DNA of 5,744 nucleotides from Campylobacteraceae bacterium (GTDB lineage: Bacteria; Campylobacterota; Campylobacteria; Campylobacterales; Sulfurovaceae). The first letter of the stretch is position 1; each line of letters starts with the position of its first letter. This document shows positions 1-5,744 of the stretch, piece after piece. The notes under the pieces are model-generated. The model ran no database searches. It was not told the origin of the DNA and saw only the letters and a program-made list of their open reading frames with translations. The stretch lies in contig JALWVW010000154.1 of NCBI GenBank assembly GCA_027079365.1, positions 1 to 5,744 on the forward strand, read 5' to 3'. A program made the translations under genes and the position numbers.

Positions 1-1922
1 CCGATAGATTTGACACGCGCACCATCATCTAAAATCAGATTTTTAATACGGCCGAAAGTAGTACCTGCTATCACAGTATCGCCTACATGCAGTGTACCAT
101 TTTTAATAATGACATTGGCTACAGAACCAAAACCTTTTTCTAGAGAACTCTCTACGATCACTGCTTTGGCATTTCTGCTAGCATCTGCAGTCAGCTCCAT
201 CACTTCAGCCTGTACCAGAATCGTCTCAAGTAATTCATCAATCCCCAGTCCAGTATGTGCTGAAACAGGGATAAATTCATACTCTCCACCCCAGTCTACC
301 GAAAGGATATCGATCTCTGCAAGTTGCGACTTCACATTGTCAGGATTGGCCGACTCTTTATCCATCTTGTTGATGGCAATAATAATAGGAACCCCTGCTG
401 CCTTGGCATGAGAGATAGACTCTCTGGTCTGTGGCATGACACCATCATCTGCAGCAACTACTACAATAGCAATATCTGTCGCCTGTGCACCTCTGGCTCT
501 CATCTCTGTAAACGCCGAGTGTCCCGGGGTATCAATAAAGGTCACTTTTTGACCATTCTTCTCTACCTGATACGCACCTACATGCTGGGTAATACCACCT
601 GCTTCTTTGTCTGCAACCTTCGTAGATCGAATCTTATCGAGGAGTGATGTTTTACCATGATCCACATGTCCCATAATTGTCACTACCGGTGCTCTTGTCT
701 CTGGATTTACATCATCGCAGGCATCATACACATCTACATAGTCCAACGCATCCAATGGATTAATCGTTTTGACCTCGACTTCGAACTCTTCTGCGAGTAT
801 CTCGATAGAGTCTTTGTCTAGGAAGTCATTTTTCGTCACCATGGTGCCTAGTGTAAAGAGTACCTTTACTACTTCACCAACATTTTTACCTACCTTCTCG
901 GCAAATTCATAGACTCTTACATCTTCTGGAATACTTATCACACTGACCTTTTCTTCAGACTCTGTTCTGATATATTTTTTCTTTTTGCCACCACGCCTGA
1001 TAGAGCGCTTTCCCTGTGGTCTAAACTGCTGTCGATTTTGTCCGATACCTTGTGCAGCTCTCTTTTTCGCTTCCGCTCTTCGCTTCTCTTCCTGACGCTT
1101 CATCTCTTCGTAGATATTTTTATCGGAGAAGTCCAACAATACTACCTCTTCCTCTTCATATAGCTCTACACTGCCCCCCAAATTTCTGTCACCAAGTATC
1201 TCCATTTTGGAGCCAGTCTCTTTCGCTTCGGCTACTCTTTTGGGTTTTTTCTTTTTGGGAGGCGTAGGCTGTCCTCCTCCGGAACCAGAAAGTGAAATAC
1301 TTCTGCTTGCTTTGATGGGAGCAGGTTTTGCTTTTTTGACAATGGTGATGCCTCGTCTTCCCAGCATGCGTCTTGGTCTGGGTGCAGGTGCTTGAACCTC
1401 TTCTTGCACATCCCCTTTAACTTCTTCAGCTTTATTGACATCGGGTACTGCAACATCTTTTGCTACGGCAGGAACTTTTTCTACAGTTACTTCACTCTCC
1501 TTGCCTGTATTTTTAACTATTTCTTCTTTCTCCACACTCGCGAGAGAAGGCTTTTGCTGCTTCGTACTCTTTGTTTCTGCAGGTGCTACTTTTTCCTCAG
1601 CTGCTTTTTTCTCAGTAGGTACTTGCTTTTTATCGGCTTTCTTTTCTTTACTAGCCTTCTCTTTATCGTTAACTTCTGGCTGCTTGGGCTTCTCTTTGAT
1701 GGCTGCTTTTTTAACCTCTTTTTTTGCTTCTTCCTTTGTCTCACCAAATCCTGCAGGTATTGTGCCTGTCATCGCATAATCCATGAGTACTGCGGCCTGA
1801 TCCAAGCTAATAGAGCTTGCTGCAACCTTGACATCCAAGCCTAGTTTTTTTGCTTTTTCCAGCATATCGTTGTTGGACACTCCGGCTTCTGCCGCAATCT
1901 CCTGGATTTTCACTTTATCCAT
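1..1922 (-). CDS. infB: Translation initiation factor IF-2, C-terminal part outside window
   Basis: IF-2 is the cytoplasmic GTPase that brings fMet-tRNA to the 30S subunit and promotes 50S joining. The frame is open from an ATG at 1922 to base 1: 640 codons are visible and the 3' end is missing. An N-terminal IF2_N domain (about residues 1-52, starting MDKVKIQEIAAEAGVS) is followed by a long K/E/A/V/P-rich linker (about 61-180). Next come a basic patch (PRPRRMLGRRGITIVKK, 180-197) and a charged stretch to about 320. A second IF2_N-like domain lies at about 335-385. The G domain has GHVDHGKT (418-425), DTPGH (464-468), NKMD (518-521) and SAH (554-556), so GTP binding should be intact. Domain II begins near 580 and reaches the GDTVIAGTTFGRIK segment. 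The start fits because AAGGAG lies 10 nt upstream and the N-terminus matches the family. The first 8 nt overlap the end of ylxR. The domains after about 640 (rest of II, III and the tRNA-binding C-terminus) lie outside. Confidence 0.98.
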   Translation of the reverse strand, partial: MDKVKIQEIAAEAGVSNNDMLEKAKKLGLDVKVAASSISLDQAAVLMDYAMTGTIPAGFGETKEEAKKEVKKAAIKEKPKQPEVNDKEKASKEKKADKKQVPTEKKAAEEKVAPAETKSTKQQKPSLASVEKEEIVKNTGKESEVTVEKVPAVAKDVAVPDVNKAEEVKGDVQEEVQAPAPRPRRMLGRRGITIVKKAKPAPIKASRSISLSGSGGGQPTPPKKKKPKRVAEAKETGSKMEILGDRNLGGSVELYEEEEVVLLDFSDKNIYEEMKRQEEKRRAEAKKRAAQGIGQNRQQFRPQGKRSIRRGGKKKKYIRTESEEKVSVISIPEDVRVYEFAEKVGKNVGEVVKVLFTLGTMVTKNDFLDKDSIEILAEEFEVEVKTINPLDALDYVDVYDACDDVNPETRAPVVTIMGHVDHGKTSLLDKIRSTKVADKEAGGITQHVGAYQVEKNGQKVTFIDTPGHSAFTEMRARGAQATDIAIVVVAADDGVMPQTRESISHAKAAGVPIIIAINKMDKESANPDNVKSQLAEIDILSVDWGGEYEFIPVSAHTGLGIDELLETILVQAEVMELTADASRNAKAVIVESSLEKGFGSVANVIIKNGTLHVGDTVIAGTTFGRIKNLILDDGARVKSI

Positions 1923-2157
1923 TCTGTTCTAACTCCTTCAAAATCGTAGATACCCTATCTCGCTCTACCCCAAAACGCCTTGCCAAGCCGTTTATTTTTT
2001 TTTCAATGTGACTACACTCTCTGCAAAGATATATACTCCGTCCAAAACCTTGATATGTAACAATACTGTTAGCAACTAACTGTAGTCTTATCAAGGTTTT
2101 TTGGGATTCTCTTTTTCGGCAGGTGATGCACATGCGTATAGGATTGTTTTTTTTCAT
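1915..2157 (-). CDS. ylxR: YlxR/DUF448 family RNA-binding protein
   Basis: An 80-residue protein of the YlxR (DUF448) family, small basic proteins usually encoded next to infB. The family is thought to bind RNA, and in Bacillus subtilis it has been linked to RNase P; whether that holds here is inference. Family hallmarks are visible: PIRMCITCRKR near the N-terminus (residues 6-16), then L-I-R-L, and GRSIYLCREC (39-48). Two CxxC pairs (C10/C13 and C45/C48) could form a zinc knuckle. The C-terminal third (51-80) is charged and probably helical. The ATG at 2157 is the only sensible start because the family motif begins within a few residues. Only a weak AGG lies upstream, about 10 nt away. The TAA stop (1917-1915) lies inside the infB start region, an 8-nt overlap that suggests coupled translation. 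Unlike the common nusA-ylxR-infB order, thrB is the upstream neighbour. Confidence 0.92.
   Translation of the reverse strand: MKKNNPIRMCITCRKRESQKTLIRLQLVANSIVTYQGFGRSIYLCRECSHIEKKINGLARRFGVERDRVSTILKELEQNG
1933..1938 (-). promoter_or_regulatory. Ribosome binding site of infB
   Basis: AAGGAG on the minus strand, with 10 nt between it and the ATG at 1922. It lies inside the last codons of ylxR, so infB carries its own good Shine-Dalgarno sequence as well as an overlap with the upstream gene. This supports the ATG at 1922 as the IF-2 start. Confidence 0.75.
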
Positions 2158-2161
2158 CGAT

Positions 2162-2167
2162 ATTATA
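2162..2167 (-). promoter_or_regulatory. Possible -10 box in the thrB-ylxR gap
   Basis: The minus strand carries a perfect TATAAT, preceded by TTTTAGG and only 4 nt before the ylxR ATG. No TTGACA-like -35 box is visible at the usual distance, where the sequence is ACCCCC. If it is used, transcription would start at or just inside the ylxR start codon. The message would then be leaderless for ylxR, or would serve infB alone. A chance match in an AT-rich gap is equally possible. Confidence 0.25.
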
Positions 2168-2185
2168 CCTAAAAGAGTTTAAGAG

Positions 2186-2196
2186 GGGGTATCCCC
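2186..2196 (-). other. Small GC hairpin at the thrB stop codon
   Basis: On the minus strand GGGG-ATA-CCCC can fold into a 4-bp stem with a 3-nt loop; its first G is the last base of the thrB TAG stop. A T-containing but interrupted stretch (TCTTAAACTCTTTT) follows. The stem is too short and the U tract too broken for a confident intrinsic terminator. It could be a weak attenuator, a 3'-end stabiliser or chance. Confidence 0.25.
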
Positions 2197-3077
2197 TAAC
2201 CCTTTAGCAGCACTCCATGATTGTCTAGCCCCTTCACCATCACCCTGAAGTGTGGAAACTTTTCCTGAAGTACCTCTGCCATCAAAGCTGCATCATCCTC
2301 ATAACAGAGAGAGAAAAATGTAGAACCACTACCAGAAAGTGTACTCATTAGCGCACCCTGCTCCAATGCGGTTTTTTGCACCTCTATAAGTTCTGGCATC
2401 ATTCGCATACGCCTGTCCTGATGAATCTTGTCTTTGGATGCAATGCGCAACTGATCCCAGGATTCACTCATAAATAGTGCTGTCATATAGGCTGCCCTGG
2501 AAAGCGAATAGACCAACTCTTCTTTGGAATAACTCTTGGGAAGGACATGCCTGGATCTTGAAGTAGAGATCGTTTTGTTTGGCACTACCAGGACAGCACG
2601 AAGGTATCCCGGCATACGGCGTTTTTTGCTAAAGACCCGATTGCCTTCAATACAAGCCACATTAAACCCGCCCATCACACAAGGTGTGATATTGTCAGGA
2701 TGAGGCTCATGTCTCAAGGCAAGATTGAGTATGGTGCGCTTATTGTACTTGGTTTGTGATGCAGCATAGGCAGCAGTGATAGCGGCCACGATCACTGCTG
2801 AAGAGCTTCCCATGCCTCTGGAGATAGGGATTCTATTGATAAATTCAAAACGAAAGGTATTGTGTTTTCCACTCAATTTTCTGTAGTGTTTATTAAAAAC
2901 GCTGAGAAAAAGACTATTCTTTTTTATCTTTGGATTCTCTGCTCCTTCGCCGTGCGTAGAGATGCTCAAAAAGCGAGAGGGCTTGATAATGATCTCATTT
3001 CTAAAATCCAATGCCAGCCCCAGCGTATCAAAGCCGGGTCCCAGGTTGGCACTTGTGGCGGGAACTGTTATCTGCAC
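2196..3077 (-). CDS. thrB: Homoserine kinase (GHMP family)
   Basis: ThrB phosphorylates L-homoserine with ATP to give O-phospho-L-homoserine, the substrate of threonine synthase, in the cytoplasm. The 293-residue length is normal for the family. The N-terminus VPATSANLGPGFDTLG (residues 5-20) is the first GHMP motif and is typical of ThrB. PISRGMGSSSA (84-94) is the glycine/serine-rich ATP phosphate loop. HPDN (126-129) belongs to the conserved substrate-side segment, and LSGSGSTFFSL (247-257) is the third GHMP motif. No key motif is missing. The start codon is GTG at 3077. An ATG two bases upstream (3079) is out of frame and stops after three codons, so it is not the start. AAAGG sits 6 nt upstream and overlaps the tsaB stop codon, and the gap to tsaB is 9 nt. 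Co-transcription with the upstream genes is likely. The rest of the threonine pathway is not in the window. Confidence 0.96.
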   Translation of the reverse strand: MQITVPATSANLGPGFDTLGLALDFRNEIIIKPSRFLSISTHGEGAENPKIKKNSLFLSVFNKHYRKLSGKHNTFRFEFINRIPISRGMGSSSAVIVAAITAAYAASQTKYNKRTILNLALRHEPHPDNITPCVMGGFNVACIEGNRVFSKKRRMPGYLRAVLVVPNKTISTSRSRHVLPKSYSKEELVYSLSRAAYMTALFMSESWDQLRIASKDKIHQDRRMRMMPELIEVQKTALEQGALMSTLSGSGSTFFSLCYEDDAALMAEVLQEKFPHFRVMVKGLDNHGVLLKG

Positions 3078-3083
3078 ATGAAA

Positions 3084-3088
3084 CCTTT
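3084..3088 (-). promoter_or_regulatory. Ribosome binding site of thrB
   Basis: AAAGG on the minus strand, 6 nt before the GTG start codon at 3077. It shares two bases with the TAA stop of the upstream tsaB-like gene, so a ribosome finishing tsaB sits on this site. This spacing supports the GTG start. Confidence 0.6.
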
Positions 3089-3554
3089 ATACTGCAGGAA
3101 GTATGTAGTGTGGCCTGTTCTCCCTATCGAGGGAGAGTGCGCTCAAATCATCGGGCAGCCAAAACTCCTGCTTGACTTTTTCGTCAAACTTTTTCGTCAT
3201 TATAGTCTCTTTTTCCTTGGTAAAATAGAGGTTGCCCATGGCTTTGACAGGTTTACCACCATTCAGCTCAAAAGCACTGATACCAAAAAAGGGAATACCT
3301 CTGACCATCTCCAGGGTACGAAGCATTAAATAGGTAAGCTTAATTGCCATATAGCTTCCGGGACCGTTGACATAAATACACTTTTCTACCATATAGTTAT
3401 CCAGCCACTTCTCCATCGCTTGCAGCAGCGATTCAGACGTCTGCCCTTCTATGGTCACTGCAGAGATTTTTCGGTCAGCACAATAGAGACCCAGCTGCAG
3501 AGGGGTGGCAATAGTATTGATAAGTATCGTATATTTAGGCAAAACAGTGCTCAT
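3087..3554 (-). CDS. tsaB: Short TsaB-like protein (t6A tRNA modification)
   Basis: A 155-residue protein resembling the N-terminal half of TsaB, the non-catalytic partner of TsaD in making N6-threonylcarbamoyladenosine (t6A) at position 37 of ANN-decoding tRNAs. Visible similarity: a first strand TILINTIATPLQLGLY (residues 9-24), SESLLQAMEKWL (40-51) corresponding to the SE-LLP helix, and GPGSYMAIKL (64-73) matching the TsaB GPGSFTGLR signature in altered form. A GISAFE segment (91-96) corresponds to the GVSSLEA region. The typical protein is about 230 residues, so most of the C-terminal subdomain is absent or replaced by a short lysine-rich tail. I recall a similarly short gene at this place in Campylobacter, so this may be a lineage form and not decay. 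The ATG at 3554 overlaps the end of lpxC by 20 nt and lacks a clear Shine-Dalgarno. A TTG at 3542 is an alternative start. The function is inferred from weak motifs and context. Confidence 0.75.
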   Translation of the reverse strand: MSTVLPKYTILINTIATPLQLGLYCADRKISAVTIEGQTSESLLQAMEKWLDNYMVEKCIYVNGPGSYMAIKLTYLMLRTLEMVRGIPFFGISAFELNGGKPVKAMGNLYFTKEKETIMTKKFDEKVKQEFWLPDDLSALSLDRENRPHYILPAV

Positions 3555-4419
3555 AGTTTGGGGTTTCTAATTGGTTGACGGTAACGAGCTCATAGTTGTC
3601 ACTTTTACCAAATATCTTTTTTGTTAGCGCGTGGTTGAGCTGATGGCTACTTGCAAAAGCAGCATATTTACCTACAATATGGTATCCTGTCACCATCATG
3701 TCTCCCATAGCATCCAAAATCTTATGCCGTGCAAACTCATTCTCGAAGCGTAAGCCCTCTCTATTAAGTATCCTCCTGCTATCCAGACCAATGGCATTTT
3801 GCAAGCTTGCTCCTAGCGCAAGATTTCTGCTTTGCAAGCTCTGTATATCTTTGACAAACCCAAATGTGCGTGCCCTGGCGATCTCCTCCACAAAGCCTCT
3901 TTTCCCAAAATGATACAGATGCGACTGCTCTCTGATCGCAGGATGGGGGAACGCAATATGAAACTCAAAACTACTCTCTTCTGATGGTTCAAATTTGGCA
4001 AATTTTTTGCCTTCACTCACCTCAACTGTTTTTTTTATTTTCAGCACTCTCTTGGGGTATTGCTGCGTGCGCACTCCTGCTTCATCCAGCAGCAAACAAA
4101 AAGAGATCGCACTGCCATCCATGACTGGCATCTCATCTCCATCCACAGAGATGCGGATATTGTCGATACCATATGCATACAGTACTGAAAGAAAATGCTC
4201 TATCGTGGAGATATATACCTGCTCCCTGCCAATCACTGTTGCCATAGAAGTATTCACCACATTACCCACAGAAAGTGGTATCACCACCTCTTTTTCTGCA
4301 TGATAAAAAAGGATACCACTATCCACATCAGCTGGCTCCAAAATCATCCGTATAGGCTTACCTTTGTGAATACCGATCCCTGTTGCCTCTACCATTTTGG
4401 CAATGGTTCTTTGCAACAT
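3535..4419 (-). CDS. lpxC: UDP-3-O-acyl-N-acetylglucosamine deacetylase
   Basis: LpxC is the zinc-dependent cytoplasmic enzyme that removes acetate from UDP-3-O-acyl-GlcNAc, the committed step of lipid A synthesis. This shows the organism makes LPS. The 294 residues are close to the usual 300. The start MLQRTIAKMVEATGIGIHKG is typical of the family. STIEHFLSVL (71-80) holds the general base E74 and zinc ligand H75. MDGSA (100-104) is a conserved signature. ARARTFGF (181-188) carries the conserved threonine T185. RHKILDAMGD (231-240) supplies zinc ligands H232 and D236, and H259 in ASSHQLNHAL matches the conserved catalytic histidine. These positions follow E. coli LpxC (E78, H79, T191, H238, D242, H265). 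The ATG at 4419 follows directly on the TAG of the peptidase gene with no gap. An AGGG lies 9 nt upstream inside that gene. Its 3' end overlaps the tsaB-like gene by 20 nt. Confidence 0.98.
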   Translation of the reverse strand: MLQRTIAKMVEATGIGIHKGKPIRMILEPADVDSGILFYHAEKEVVIPLSVGNVVNTSMATVIGREQVYISTIEHFLSVLYAYGIDNIRISVDGDEMPVMDGSAISFCLLLDEAGVRTQQYPKRVLKIKKTVEVSEGKKFAKFEPSEESSFEFHIAFPHPAIREQSHLYHFGKRGFVEEIARARTFGFVKDIQSLQSRNLALGASLQNAIGLDSRRILNREGLRFENEFARHKILDAMGDMMVTGYHIVGKYAAFASSHQLNHALTKKIFGKSDNYELVTVNQLETPNYEHCFA

Positions 4420-5744
4420 CTATCGTTGCCCTATGGTTTTGTCTGCCTTCTGAAAGACCTTGTCAATATTTTTTTTGATCCAGTTTCCTTTCATCCAGTC
4501 CATCGGCCACACTTCAACACCCTGTATTAATACACCAAAATGCAGATGGTCACCCAGTGCCAATCCTGTTGTGCCTGTTTTGGCTATCACCTGTCCAGCC
4601 TCAACCTCTTCTCCTTTTTCAACCAGTATTTTGGAGCAGTGTCCGTACAGCGTATAGAGTCCAAATCCATGATCAATCATTGGCATGTTGCCATAGATGC
4701 CATTGCGTGATGCATAGACCACAGTACCGCTATTAGAACTGACGATAGGTGCATGTCTGGTACTGGCAAAATCATAACCGACATGATAAGACTGGGATAT
4801 CTCCCTACTCCTGTCTTTGTAAAAATAGTGTCTCTCGTCCCCAAAGTCAGCGACAAGCTTAGCACTCTTGAGCGGGTAGAAGCGTTGTACTCTCCAATGA
4901 TTGATCATAGTAGGCGCTAGCTTGTGTGCCAACTTGTGGATCCATTTTTCATTATTGATACGCATAGTTTCGTTGACCGCCTTAAATCTCCTAAGTTTCC
5001 CTCTGACCTTGGATGCCTGAGGATCTTTGCTGGCAACCTCAACAATCTTTCCATCCAAAAATCGGTCAGATACCACAATCTGTGACACTTTGTATTTTCT
5101 GTGCACCTTGGGGAAAGTAATTTTTTTACTTGTTTTATTGCCTGCAATATCTGTTGCTATAACAAAGATATCGATCCTCTTCTTCTTAAAGGGCCAGGCA
5201 ATCAAAGTTGCAAAATAGCCTTTTTTTCTATACGGTGTCGCCCTGAATTTTACACCCCCAGAAAGCACATATACCTCTTTAAGGTTGGCATCCTTGGCTT
5301 TAAATACAACCAAGGCACTCCCACCCCGCGCCATCGTCTCACTTTTGGCAACCACTGCTACGAAGGGGGGCTTGGTATCCGCTACCACTTTAATGGTTTT
5401 GACAGCGATATTTTCACCGATATAATTCCAGAGACTCTTGTCTTTTACAACAATAGTCAATCTCCACTGCCCCTCTCCTTCTTCTATCTGAGAAGGAAAA
5501 GGGATCACTATCTCTGTCTTTTTCATCGGCATATCAAAGCGACCGGAGGCCGCTACAATATTTCGCTTTCCATCACTGAAAAATGCCTGATATTGTCCTA
5601 GAGCCTGATTGTCCTCCAGCGTTACTTTCACTGGCTCCTTCTGCCCGGCATAGACAATTTTTGGTGCGCTAATTTTGGGGCGAACCCTTTCAAATTTTGG
5701 AGAAGTGAGCACAAAGTACCCGCCTGCCCCCAAAAGCAACAGAA
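4420..5744 (-). CDS. Membrane-anchored M23 peptidoglycan endopeptidase with Ig-like domains, start outside window
   Basis: A LytM/M23 zinc metallopeptidase expected to cut peptidoglycan cross-links in the periplasm. The frame is open to the window edge. A TTG at 5739 could start it, but the frame begins inside a hydrophobic stretch (LLLLGAGGYFVL) that looks like a signal anchor, so the true start is probably upstream. Numbering from that TTG, two beta-rich Ig-like modules follow. The first (about 21-121) ends in the linker DTKPP, and the second (about 125-212) contains the Ig-like ATDIAGNKTSKKI segment. A basic helical spacer runs from about 240 to 290. The peptidase domain (about 315-415) has HVGYD with zinc ligands H319 and D323, GHCSK with H367, and HLHFGV with H398 and zinc ligand H400, so the active site is complete. 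The TAG stop abuts the lpxC ATG. Related M23 enzymes of Helicobacter and Campylobacter trim the wall and affect cell shape; which one this corresponds to cannot be decided here. Confidence 0.93.
   Translation of the reverse strand, partial: LLLLGAGGYFVLTSPKFERVRPKISAPKIVYAGQKEPVKVTLEDNQALGQYQAFFSDGKRNIVAASGRFDMPMKKTEIVIPFPSQIEEGEGQWRLTIVVKDKSLWNYIGENIAVKTIKVVADTKPPFVAVVAKSETMARGGSALVVFKAKDANLKEVYVLSGGVKFRATPYRKKGYFATLIAWPFKKKRIDIFVIATDIAGNKTSKKITFPKVHRKYKVSQIVVSDRFLDGKIVEVASKDPQASKVRGKLRRFKAVNETMRINNEKWIHKLAHKLAPTMINHWRVQRFYPLKSAKLVADFGDERHYFYKDRSREISQSYHVGYDFASTRHAPIVSSNSGTVVYASRNGIYGNMPMIDHGFGLYTLYGHCSKILVEKGEEVEAGQVIAKTGTTGLALGDHLHFGVLIQGVEVWPMDWMKGNWIKKNIDKVFQKADKTIGQR

Noticed and set aside
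1174..1179. Run of six C (G on the coding strand) and several A6-A7 runs in infB as possible phase-variable tracts
   Set aside because: The runs are too short for typical slippage switching and lie in an essential gene. The A runs come from lysine codons.
1232..1456. Minus-strand 74-codon open frame inside infB
   Set aside because: It is in a different frame from IF-2, and its product is a low-complexity, charged sequence with no family features.
1392..1844. Long plus-strand open frames opposite the infB linker, rich in F, L and C
   Set aside because: They are the antisense reading of the K/E/A-rich IF-2 linker. The minus-strand frame carries all the IF-2 motifs, and the plus-strand products resemble no protein family I know.
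2177..2196. Intrinsic terminator after thrB
   Set aside because: The stem is only 4 bp and the T-rich stretch is interrupted. Without further evidence it is listed only as a weak hairpin.
2862..3329. Plus-strand open frame of 155 codons across thrB and tsaB
   Set aside because: It lies antisense to two recognised genes, spans their junction, and shows no ribosome site or recognisable motif.
3798..3840. Direct repeat TTTGCAAGCT (3798-3807 and 3831-3840) and the palindrome GCAAGCTTGC (3801-3810)
   Set aside because: Both lie inside lpxC and are explained by two nearby Ser-Leu-Gln codon triplets. There is no sign of a mobile element or binding site.

Overview
The window reads as a compact housekeeping operon of a Campylobacterota (epsilonproteobacterial) organism. 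A Sulfurovum- or Sulfurimonas-like lineage is plausible. The basis is the gene order (M23 peptidase, lpxC, short tsaB-like gene, thrB, ylxR, infB), which I recall from Campylobacter and relatives, together with the protein style and the moderately low GC. The genus is an inference and cannot be fixed from this sequence alone.

All six genes lie on the minus strand, so transcription runs from high to low coordinates. The first gene (4420-5744, cut at its start by the window edge) encodes a membrane-anchored periplasmic M23 peptidoglycan endopeptidase with two apparent Ig-like domains. It abuts lpxC (3535-4419), the committed step of lipid A synthesis. lpxC overlaps by 20 nt a short TsaB-like protein (3087-3554) tied to the t6A tRNA modification. 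Nine nt later comes thrB (2196-3077, homoserine kinase, GTG start). A 38-nt gap, the only non-coding stretch in the window, separates thrB from ylxR (1915-2157, DUF448 RNA-binding protein). ylxR overlaps by 8 nt the start of infB (translation initiation factor IF-2), which runs out of the window at base 1 after 640 codons.

The genes fall into an envelope pair (peptidoglycan and LPS), a threonine/t6A pair and a translation pair. Zero-length gaps and overlaps suggest one polycistronic message with translational coupling. The only place where an extra promoter or attenuator fits is the thrB-ylxR gap, which holds a small GC hairpin and a TATAAT box very close to the ylxR start.

I found no RNA genes, mobile elements, CRISPR arrays, origins or clear intrinsic terminators. 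I see no convincing evidence of an undescribed system. The findings listed are modest points about gene arrangement, start sites and domain architecture.
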